From assembly GCF_051020955.1 (NCBI RefSeq), contig NW_027476676.1, positions 1-64,000 of the forward strand: a stretch of DNA of 64,000 bases, in the 5' to 3' direction. This DNA comes from Megalopta genalis (lineage: Eukaryota; Arthropoda; Insecta; Hymenoptera; Halictidae). Below, one piece after another: positions 14,301-24,616 of this stretch (position 1 is the first letter of the stretch; each line of letters opens with the position of its first letter). The notes beneath the pieces were generated by a model. It had not been told where the DNA came from. It worked only from the letters and a program-made list of their open reading frames with translations, and ran no database searches. A program made the translations under genes and the position numbers.

Positions 14301-17300
14301 ACTTCAAATCCATGCGAAACACATGATTTAGTTTCAAATCAATGCGAAGTAGAAGACTGATCTTCAAATCCATGTGAAACGAATAGTTTAGCTTCCAAAA
14401 CAATTGATATACATGATTTAGCTTCAACAGCATGCGAAACAAACGTGTTAGCTTCAAATCCATGCGAAACACATGATTTAGCTTCAAATCAATGCGAAGT
14501 AGTAGGGTTATCTTCGATTCCATGCGAAACAAATGGTTTAGCTGCAAATACTTGTGATATACATGATTTAGATTCAACTGCGTACGAAAAAAAGAGTTAG
14601 CTTCAAATCCATGCGAAACATATTATTTAACTTCATATCAATGCGAAGTAGAAGGCTGATCTTCGAATCCATGCGAAGCAAATGGTTTAGCTTCAAATAC
14701 TTGTGATACACTTGAGTTAGCTTCAACAGCATGCGAAACAAACGAGTTAGCTTCAAATCCATGCGAAACACATGATTTAGCATCAAATCAATGCGATGTG
14801 GAAGGCTTATCTTCGAATCCATGCGAAACAAATGGTTTAGCTTCATATACTTGCGATATACATGATTTAGCTTCAACAGCATGCGAAATGAACGAGTTAG
14901 ATTCAAATCCATGCGAAACACATGATTTAGCTTCAAATCAATGCGAAGTAGAAGTGTTATTTTCGAATCCATGCGAAACAAATGGTTTAGCTGCAAATAC
15001 TTGTGATATACATGATTTAGCTTCAACTGCATACGAAAAAAAAGAGTTAGCTTCAAATCCATGCGAAACATATGATTTAACTTCAAATCAATGCGAAGTA
15101 GAAGGCTGATCTTCGAATCCATGCGAAGCAAATGGTTTAGCTTCAAATACTTGCGATACACTTGAGTTAGCTTCAACAGCATGCGAAACAAACGAGTTAG
15201 CTTCAAATCCATGCGAAACACATGATTTAGCATCAAATCAATGCGAAGTGGAAGGCTTATCTTCGAATCCATGCGAAACAAATGGTTTAGCTTCATATAC
15301 TTGTGATATACATGATTTAGCTTCAACAGCATGCGAAATGAACGAGTTAGATTCAAATCCATGCGAAGCAAATGGTTTAGCTTCAATTACTTGTGATATA
15401 AATGATTTAGCTTCAACAGCATGCGAAACAAACGAGTTAGTTTCAAATCCATGCGAACACATGATTTAGCTTCAAATCAATGCGAAGTAGGAGGCTTATC
15501 TTCGAATCCATGCGAAACATATGATATAGCTTCAAATACTTGTGATATACATGATTTAGCTTCAACAGCATGCAAAACAAACGAGTTAGCTTCAAATCCA
15601 TGCGAAACACATGATTTAGATTAAAATCAGTGAGAAGTAGAAGACTTATCTTCGAATCCAAGCGAAACAAATGGTTTAGCTTCAAATACTTGTGATATAC
15701 ATGATTTAGCTTCAACTGCATGCGAAACAAACGAGTTAACTTCAAATCCATGTGAAACACATGATTTAGCTTCAAATCAATGCGAAGTGGAAGGCTTACC
15801 TTCGAATCCATGCGAAACGAATAGTTTAGCTTCAAATACTTGTGATATACATGATTTAGCTTCAACTGCATGCGAAACAAACGAGGTAGCTTCAAATCCA
15901 TGCGAACACATGATTTAGCTTCAAATCAATGCGAAGTAGAATGCTGATCTTCGAATCCATGCGAAGCAAATGGTTTGGCTTCAAATACTTCTGCTATACT
16001 TGATTTAGCTTCAACAGCATGCGAAACAAACTTGTTCGATTCAAATCCATGCGAAACACATGATTTAGCTTCAAATCAATGCGAAGTGGAAGGCTTATCT
16101 TCGAATCCATGCGAAACAAATGGTTTAGCTTCAAATACTTGTGATATGCACGCTTTAGCTTCAACAGCATGCGAAACAAACGAGTTGGCTTCAAATCCAA
16201 GCGAAACACATGACTTAGTTTCAAATCAATGCGAAGTAGAAGGCTTAGCTTCCAATCCGTGCTAAACGAATGTTTTAGATTCAAATGCTTGCGAATATAA
16301 GTGATACAGCTTCAAACGCAGGCGACACAAACGAGTTAGCTTCAAATCCATGCGAAACACATGATTTAGATTAAAATCAATGCGGAGTAGAAGGCTTATC
16401 TTCGAATCCGTGCGAAACAAATGGTTTAGCTTCAAATACTTGTGATATACATGATTCAGCTCTAACTGCCTGCGAAACAAACGAGTTAGCTTTAAATCCA
16501 TGCGAAACACATGATTTAGATTAAAATCAATGCGAAGTAGAAGGCTTATCTTCGAATCCATGCGAAACAAATGGTTTAGCTTCAATTACTTGTGATATAC
16601 ATGATTTAGCTACAACTGCATGCGAAAAAAACGAGTTAGCTTCAAATCCATGCGAAACACATGATTTAGCTTCAAATCAATGCGAATTAGAAGGGTTATC
16701 TTGGAATCCATGCGAAACGTATGATATAGCTTCAAATACTTGTGATATACATGATTTAGCTTCAACAGCATGCGAAACAAACGAGTTAGCTTCAAATCCA
16801 TGCGAAACACATGATTTAGATTACAATCAATGCGGAGTAGAAGGCTTATCTTCGAATCCGTGCGAAACAAATGGTTTAGCTTCAAATACTTGTTATACAT
16901 TTGATTCAGCTTCTACAGCATGCGAAACAAACGATTTATCTTCAAATACATGCGAAACGTATGATTTAGCTTCAAATCAATGCGAAGTAGAATGGTTATC
17001 TTCGAATCCAAGCGAAACAAATGGTTTACCTTGATACACCTGTGATATACATGATTTAGCTTCAACTATATACGAAAAAAAGAGTTAGCTTCAAATCCAT
17101 GCGAAACATATGATTTAACTTCAAATGAATGCGAAGTAGAAGGCTTATCTTCGAATCCATGCGAAACAAATGGTTTAGCTTCAAATACTTGTGATATACA
17201 TGATTTAGCTTCAACTGCATGCGAAACAAACGTGTTAGCTTAAAATCCATGCGAAACACATGATTTAGCTTCAAATCAATGCGAATTAGAAGGGTTATCT

Positions 17301-20300
17301 TGGAATCCATGCGAAACGTATGATATAGCTTCAAATACTTGTGATATACATGATTTAGCTTCAACAGCATGCGAAACAAACGAGTTAGCTTCAATTCCAT
17401 GCGAAACACATGATTTAGATTAAAATCAATGCGGAGTAGAAGGCTTATCTTCGAATCCGTGCGAAACAAATGGTTTAGCTTCAAATACTTGTTATACAAT
17501 TGATTCAGCTTCAACAGCATGCGAAACAAACGATTTATCTTCAAATACATGCGAAACGTATGATTTAGCTTCAAATCAATGCGAAGTAGAATGGTTATCT
17601 TCGAATCTCAGCGAAACAAATGGTTTACCTTGATACACCTGTGATATACATGATTTAGCTTCAACTATATACGAAAAAGAGAGTTAGCTTCAAATCCATG
17701 CGAAACATATGATTTAACTTCAAATGAATGCGAAGTAGAAGGCTTATCTTCGAATCCATGCGAAACAAATTGTTTAGCTTCAAATACTTGTGATATACGT
17801 GATTTAGCTTCAACTGCATGCGAAACAAACGTGTTAGCTTCAAATCCATGCGAAACACATGATTTAGCTTCAAATCAATGCGAATTAGTAGGGTTATCTT
17901 GGAATCCAAGCGAAACATATGATATAGCTTCAAATACTTGTGATATACATGATTTAGTTTCAACAGCATGCGAAACAAACGAGTTAGATTCAAATTCATG
18001 CGAAACACATGATTTAGCTTCAAATCAATGCGAAGTAGATGGATTATCATCGAATCCATGCGAAACAAATGGTTTAACTTCAAATACTTGTGATATACTT
18101 GATTTAGCTTCAACAGCATGCGAAACAAACGAGTTAGCTTCAAATCCATGCGAAACACATGATTTAGCATCTAATAAATGCGAAGTGGAAGGCTAATCTT
18201 CGAATCCATGCGAAGCAAATGGTTTAGCTTCAATTACTTGTGATATACATGATTTAGCTTCAACAGCATGCGAAACAAACGAGTTAGTTTCAAATCCATG
18301 CGAACACATGATTTAGCTTCAAATCAATGCGAAGTAGGAGGCTTATCTTCGAATCCATGCGAAACATATGATATAGCTTCAAATACTTGTGATATACATG
18401 ATTTAGCTTCAACAGCATGCAAAACAAACGAGTTAGCTTCAAATCCATGCGAAACACATGATTTAGATTAAAATCAGTGAGAAGTAGAAGGCTTATCTTC
18501 GAATCCAAGCGAAACAAATGGTTTAGCTTCAAATACTTGTGATACACTTGATTTAGCTTCAACAGCGTGCGAAACAAACGAGTTAGCTTCAAATCCATGC
18601 GAACACAAGATTTAGCTTCGAATCAATGCGAAGTAGGAAGCTTATCTTCGAATCCATGCGGAACAAATGGTTTAGCTTCAAATACTTGTGATATACATGA
18701 TTTAGCTTCAACAGCATGCGAAACAAACGAGTTAGCTTCAAATCCATGCGAAACACATGATTTAGCATCTAATAAATGCGAAGTGGAAGGCTGATCTTCG
18801 AATCCATGCGAAGCAAATGGTTTAGCTTCAAATACTTGTGATACACTTGATTTAGCTTCAACAGCGTGCGAAACAAACGAGTTAGATTCAAATCCATGCG
18901 AAACACATGATTTAGCTTCAAATCAATGCGAAGTAGAAGGCTTATCTTCGAATCCATGCGAAACAAATGGTTTAGCTGCAAATACTTGTGATATACATGA
19001 TTTAGCTTCAACAGCAATCGAAACAAACGAGTTAGCTTCAAATCCATGCGAACAGATGATTTAGCTTCAAATCAATGCGAAGTAGGAGGCTTATCTTCGA
19101 ATCCATGCGAAATAAATGGTTTAGCTTCAAATACTTGTGATATACATGATATAGCTTCAACTGCATGCGAAACAAACGAGTTAATTTCAAATACATGAGA
19201 AACACATTATTTAGCTTCAAATCAATGCGAATTAGAAGGGTTAATACTTGTGATATACATGATATAGCTTCAACTGCATGCGAAACAAACGAGTTAGCTT
19301 CAAATCCAAGCGAAACACATGATTTATATTCAAATCAATGCGAAGTTGAAAGCTTAGCTTCAAATCCATGGGAATCAAATGGTTTAGCTTCAAATACTTG
19401 TGATATACATGATTTAGCTTCAACTGCTAGCGAAAAAAACGAGTTAGCTTCAAATCCAAGCGAGACACATGATTTAGCCTCAAATCAATGCGAAGTAGAT
19501 GGATTATCATCGAATCCATGCGAAACAAATGGTTTAACTTCAAATACTTGTGATATACTTGATTTAGCTTCAACAGCATGCGAAACAAACGAGTTTGCTT
19601 CAAATCCATGCGAAACACATGATTTAGCTTCAAATCAATGCGAATTAGAAGGGTTATCTTCGAATCCATGCGAAACGATTAATTTAGCTTCAAATACTTG
19701 TGATATACATGATTTAGCTTCGACTGCTAGCGAAAAAAACGAGTTAGCTTCAAATCCAAGCGAGACACATGATTTAGCCTCAAATCAATGTGAAGTAGAA
19801 GGCTTAGCTTCGAATAAATGCGAAACAAATGGTTTAGCTTCAAATACTTGTGAAATACATGATTTAGCTTCAACAACATGCGAAACAAACGAGTTAGCTT
19901 CAAGTCCAAACGAAAAACATGATTTAGCATCAATTCAACGCGAAGTTGATGGCTTAGCTTCAAAGCCATGCGAAACACATGATTTAGCATCTAATCAATG
20001 CGAAGTAGAAGGCTGATCTTCGAATCCATGCGAAGCAAATGGTTTAGCTTCAAATACTTGTGATATACATGATTTAGCTTCAACAGCTTGCGAAACAAAC
20101 GGGGTAGGTTCAAATCCATGCGAACACATGATTTAGCTTCAAATCAATGCGAAGTAGGAGACTTATCTTCGAATCCATGCGAAACAAATGGTTTAGCTTC
20201 AAATACTTGGGATATACATGACTTAGCTTCAACAGCATGCGAAACAAACGAGTTAGCTTCAAATCAATGCGAATTAGAAGGGTTATCTTCGAATCCATGC

Positions 20301-22504
20301 GAAACATATGATATAGCTTCAAATACTTGTGATATACATGATTTAGCTTCAACAGCATGCGAAACATACGAGTTAGCTTCAAATCCATGCGAACACATGA
20401 TTTAGCTTCAAATCAATGCGAAGTAGGAGGCTTATCTTCGAATCCATGCGAAACATATGATATAGCTTCAAATACTTGTGATATACAAGATTTAGCTTCA
20501 ACAGCATGCAAAACAAACGAGTTAGCTTCAAATCCATGCGAAACACATGATTTAGATTAAAATCAGTGAGAAGTAGAAGGCTTATCTTCGAATCCAAGCG
20601 AAACAAATGGTTTAGCTTCAAATACTTGTGATATACATGATTTAGCTTCAACTGCATGCGAAACAAACGAGTTAACTTCAAATCCATGTGAAACACATGA
20701 TTTAGCTTCAAATCAATGCGAAGTGGAAGGCTTATCTTCGAATCCATGCGAAACGAATAGTTTAGATTCAAATACTTTTGATATACATGATTCAGCTTCA
20801 ACTGCATGCGAAACAAACGAGTTAGCTTCAAATCCATGCGAAACACATGAATTAGATTAAAATCAATGCGAAGTAGAAGGCTTATCTTCGAATCCGTGCG
20901 AAACAAATGGTTTAGCTTCAAATACTTGTGATATACATGATTTAGCTTCAACTGCATGCGAAACAAACGAGGTAGCTTCAAATCCATGCGAACACATGAT
21001 TTAGCTTCAAATCAATGCGAAGTAGAAGGCTGATCTTCGAATCCATGCGAAACAAATTGTTTAACTTCAAATACTTGTGATATACATGATTTAGCTTAAA
21101 CAGCATGCGAAACAAACGAGTTCGATTCAAATCCATGCGAAACACATGATTTAGTTTCAAATCAATGCGGAGTGGAAGGCTTATCCTCGAATCCATGCGA
21201 AACGAATAGTTTAGGTTCAAATACTTGTGATATACATGATTCAGCTTCAACTGCATGCGAAACAAACGAGTTAGCATCAAATCCATGCGAAACATATGAT
21301 TTATCACCTAATCAATGCGAAGTAGAAGGCTGATCTTCGAATCCATGCGAAGCAAATAGTTTGGCTTCAAATACTTGTGATACACTTGATTTATCTTCAA
21401 CAGCATGCGAAACAAACGAGTTAGAAGCAAATCCATGCGAAACACATGATTTAGCTTCAAATCAATGCGAAGTAGGAGGCTTATCTCCGAATCCATGCGA
21501 AACAAATGGATTAGCTTCATATACTTGTGATATATATGATTTAGCTTCAACAGCATACGAAATAAACGAGTTAGATTCAAATCCATGCGAAACACATGAT
21601 TTAACTTCAAATCAATGCGAAGTAGAAGGGTTATCTTCGAATCCATGCGAAGCAAATGGTTTAGCTTCAAATACTTGTGATATGCATGATTTAGCTTCAA
21701 CAGAATGCGAAACAAACGAGTTAGCTTCAAATCCATGCGAAACACATGATTTAGCATCTTATAAATGCGAAGTAGAAGGCTGATCTTCGAATCCATGCGA
21801 AGCAAATGGTTTGGCCTGAAATACTTGTGACACACTTGATTTAGCTTCAACAGCATGCGAAACAAACGATGTAGTTTCAAGTCCATGCGAACACATGATT
21901 TAGCTTCAAATCAATGCGAATTAGAAGGCTTATCTTCGAATCCATGCGAAACATATGATATAGCTTCAAATACTTGTGATATACATGATTTAGCTTCAAC
22001 AGCATGCAAAACAAACGAGTTAGCTTCGAATCCATGCGAAACATATGATATAGCTTCAATTACTTGTGATATACATGATTTAGCTTCAACAGCATGAGAA
22101 ACAAACGAGTTAGCTTCAAATCCAAGCGAAACACATGAGTTATATTCAAATCAATGCGAAGTTGAAAGCTTAGCTTCAAATCCATGGGAATCAAATGGTT
22201 TAGCTTCAAATACTTGTGATATACATGATGTAGCTTCAACTGCTAGCGAAAAAAACGAGTTAGCTTCAAATCCAAGCGAGACACATAATTTAGCCTCAAA
22301 TCAATGTGAAGTAGAAGGCTTAGCTTGGAATAAATGCGAAACAAATGGTTTAGCTTCAAATACTTGTGAAATACATGATTTAGCTTCAACAACATGCGAA
22401 ACAAATGAGTTAGCTTCAAGTCCGAAGGAAAAACATGATTTAGCATCAAGTCAACGCGAAGTTGATGGCTTAGCTTCAAATCCATGCTAAACGAATGATT
22501 TTGC

Positions 22505-22535
22505 TTCACATACTTGTGAATATAAGTGATATAGC
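22505..22535 (+). repeat. Example of the 31-bp variant monomer
   Basis: Reads TTCACATACTTGTGAATA then TAAGTGATATAGC, 31 bases. The one extra base shifts every reading frame across it. Related copies are sparse in the left arm (near 2080, 3127, 5607, 12752, 16297) and common after 37 kb. Confidence 0.85.
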
Positions 22536-23630
22536 TTCAAATGCAGGCGAATCAAACGAGTTAGCTTAAAACCCATGCGAAACACATGATTTAGCATCTA
22601 ATAAATGCGAAGTAGAAGGCTTATCTTCGAATCCATGCGAAACAAATGGTTTGGCTTCAAATACATGTGATACACTTGATTTAGCTTCAACAGCATGCGA
22701 AACAAACGAGGTAGCTTCAAATGCATGCGAACACATGATTTAGCTTCAAATCAATGCGAAGATGGAGGCTTATCTTCGAATCCATGCGAAACAAATGGTT
22801 TAGCTTCAAATACTTGTGATATACATGACTTAGCTTCAACAGCATGCGAAACAAACGAGTTAGCTTCAAATCCATGCGAAACACATGATTTAGCTTCAAA
22901 TCAATGCGAATTAGAAGGGTTATCTTCGAATCCATGCGAAACATATGATATAGCTTCAAATACTTGTGATATACATGATTTAGCTTCAACAGCATGCGAA
23001 ACAAACGAGTTAGCTTCAAATCCATGCGAACAAATGATTTAGCTTCAAATCAATGCGAAGTAGTAGGCTTATCTTCGAATCCATGCGAAACATATGATAT
23101 AGCTTCAAATACTTGTGATATACATGATTTAGCTTCAACAGCATGCAAAACAAACGAGTTAGCTTCAAATCCATGCGAAACACATGATTTAGATTAAAAT
23201 CAATGCGAAGTAGAAGGCTTATCTTCGAATCCAAGCGAAACAAATGGTTTAGCTTGAAATACTTGTGACACACTTGATTTAGCTTCAACAGCATGCGAAA
23301 CAAACGATGTAGTTTCAAGTCCATGCGAACACATGATTTAGCTTCAAATCAATGCGAAGTAGGAGGCTTATCTTCGAATGCATGCGAAACAAATGGTTTA
23401 GCTTCAAATACTTGTGATATACATGACTTAGCTTCAACAGCATGCGAAACAAACGAGTTAGCTTCAAATCCATGCGAAACACATGATTTAGCATCAACTC
23501 AATGCGAATTAGAAGGCTTATCTTCGAATCCATGCGAAACATATGATATAGCTTCAAATACTTGTGATATACATGATTTAGCTTCAACAGCATGCAAAAC
23601 AAACGAGTTAGCTTCGAATCCATGCGAAAC

Positions 23631-23634
23631 ATAT
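23631..23634. repeat. Target-site duplication ATAT (left copy)
   Basis: The bases ATAT sit directly before TGTTACG and are repeated at 29346-29349 directly after CGTAACA. The next outward bases do not match (C versus G), so the duplication is 4 bp. Four- to six-base duplications are normal for Ty3/gypsy integrases. Confidence 0.93.
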
Positions 23635-23898
23635 TGTTACGAATTACAACACTTCTCCCGCGTCGCAGCATTTTATTTACAATAGAGAACACGAACTATA
23701 ATACAACTGAATTAGAATATGTTAGAGATCTTCGAATTAGATGGTGTTGATCGCTCGACGGTCCGATCCCGACTCTCCGATTGTCCGTTGATAAAACACC
23801 TCCGTGGCAACCCCTCTCTTCTATTTTTCTTTAAGGAGTTGCTCACAACAGGGCAGTTTCACATTACAGCGACTTGATTTGGACAAGTCGTCGTAACA
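23635..23898 (-). repeat. 3' LTR of the retrotransposon (264 bp)
   Basis: Partner of the 29082-29345 repeat at an exact offset of 5447 bp with no indels. It differs at 23667 (A), 23756 (C) and 23891 (T). The 23667 change turns the second codon after the LTR-borne ATG from Pro to Leu. The polypurine tract lies directly upstream on the minus strand, and the satellite resumes directly downstream after ATAT. Confidence 0.96.
23672..23677 (-). terminator. Polyadenylation signal AATAAA in the 3' LTR
   Basis: Same motif at the corresponding place of the 3' LTR, where it would serve to end the element's transcript. About 37 nt of LTR remain downstream for cleavage. Confidence 0.65.
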
Positions 23899-23909
23899 TT
23901 GCCCTCCTC
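23899..23909 (-). promoter_or_regulatory. Polypurine tract
   Basis: Directly upstream of the 3' LTR the minus strand reads GAGGAGGGCAA, purine except for one C. This is the expected place and composition for the primer of plus-strand DNA synthesis. Confidence 0.75.
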
Positions 23910-23918
23910 GCCGAATGA

Positions 23919-23935
23919 GCGGCCGTCCCGGCCGC
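23919..23935. other. GC-rich perfect hairpin next to the polypurine tract
   Basis: GCGGCCG, a 3-base loop TCC, then CGGCCGC form a perfect 7-bp GC-only stem. It starts 10 bp from the polypurine tract and stands out from the surrounding base composition. Confidence 0.6.
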
Positions 23936-23943
23936 GGCAAATT

Positions 23944-24060
23944 TCACTTGTGTTGACCAACGACAATCGAACCGTTAATCCTGCCAGCTTCAGTCCTATA
24001 ACCTCGAACTATCGTTCCATCGGACAACTGACAGGTAGCCTCCACCGCAAGTACTTCTGT
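23944..24060 (-). other. Candidate 3' terminal exon after a splice-acceptor-like sequence
   Basis: On the minus strand a pyrimidine-rich run ends in TACTTTTCAG (acceptor AG at 24062-24061) and is preceded about 30 nt upstream by CTAAT, a good branch-point match. The next 117 nt are open for 38 codons to TGA at 23946-23944, with a mixed, protein-like composition (begins TEVLAVEATCQLSDG, ends IVVGQHK). The same frame lacks an ATG and meets a TAA just upstream of the acceptor, so it could only be translated from a spliced RNA. I found no convincing matching donor, so this stays a hypothesis. Confidence 0.3.
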
Positions 24061-24616
24061 CTGAAAAGTAGGTAAACAAGGAAAGAATGTAATTAGTTAC
24101 CCAGGTGGCCTTTTCCAGACAGTTTACGTCCTGACATTTGTCCTCCGTCTCAAGGGAAAACCACCAAAAAAACCTTGAGCAGAACGTCAGTACTTCTACG
24201 ACTCGTACAGCTCTAATCTCTGTCGCTCACCCTTCCTCTTAATTCTTCGTTTTGAGGCTTGAGCGTTTCTTTCTTGAAGAAGTTTTGAGAACTTCTCACT
24301 TGCAGACTTCCCGGGAGTTCCCTGCTCTGATCAATCACCAAAACTCTTCCCCGGATGCACCTCCAATCACCACAGGATACTACCTGCAGTAATATGGGAT
24401 CCGGTGCATCTCATTTTGTGGACCAGTCAGGAAAGGGTGTACCCTCCTGAGAACACGTCCCCACTCCCCAATGGGAGGACGTAATCTTCCAGAGGATACA
24501 ACTTCCTTCCCCCATCGAACCGTTACTTCCACAAATGGAAAGAGCTCAGCGTGTCAGTACACAGATCACTCCCTCGTCTTCTGCGAAGAAACGTCCTCTT
24601 CTTGGGTGAGAGACAG

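Larger units (their letters stand above)
6240..15570. repeat. Tandem macro-repeat, 4.1-4.8 kb per copy
   Basis: Landmark segments recur in the same order. The block around 6272-6496 returns at 11099-11323 (offset 4827) and 15238-15462 (offset 4139). The block 7259-7495 returns at ~11697-11933 (offset 4438). The block 9923-11247 returns at 14062-15386 (offset 4139). Two full copies start near 6.24 and 11.07 kb, and a third begins near 15.21 kb and departs at about 15.57 kb. Copies differ by whole internal units, such as the 838-bp repeat at 6.2-7.3 kb and the number of 450-bp units. Confidence 0.8.
1..23634. repeat. Satellite array, left arm (30-bp monomers in a 150-bp pentameric unit)
   Basis: Roughly 790 head-to-tail monomers, nearly all 30 bp, each beginning TTCAAAT or TTCAACA and most carrying the core ATGCGAAAC and ending TTTAGC. 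Five types recur in fixed order and can be told apart by their middles: AAACAAATGGTTTAGC, ACTTGTGATATACATG, ACAGCATGCGAAACAAACG, AAACACATGATTTAGC and CAATGCGAAGTAGAAGG. The five-monomer consensus is 150 bp with 55 G/C (about 37% GC by my count). Individual copies differ by point changes, and rare 29- and 31-bp variants shift the reading phase. I see no gene, RNA gene or other mobile element in this arm. ORFs of 60-656 codons occur here in three frames but carry only the decapeptide echo of the repeat. The array is cut at its right end by the retrotransposon, in the middle of a monomer. Confidence 0.97.
23910..24616 (-). other. Tail between pol and the polypurine tract; no env recognised
   Basis: About 700 bp without a long minus-strand ORF. 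No signal peptide, membrane segment or env-like protein is visible. It holds a GC-rich hairpin at its downstream end and a candidate 3' splice site followed by a short open exon (listed separately). The short plus-strand ORF 24551-24835 is the antisense of the pol end. Confidence 0.7.

Noticed and set aside
19165..20016. Plus-strand 283-codon ORF as an annotated CDS
   Set aside because: Kept only as a finding. Its neighbours in the same frame are broken by common TGA and TAA variants, so no coherent gene can be drawn.
1..23634. CRISPR array, suggested by regular ~30-bp repeats
   Set aside because: The repeats abut one another with no unique spacers, there are no cas genes, and the neighbouring element is eukaryotic.
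23293..23685. Plus-strand ORF running from satellite into the LTR
   Set aside because: A chance read-through of the open satellite frame into antisense LTR sequence.
23910..24616. An env gene downstream of pol
   Set aside because: No long ORF, signal peptide or membrane segment. Only a short possible spliced exon is visible.
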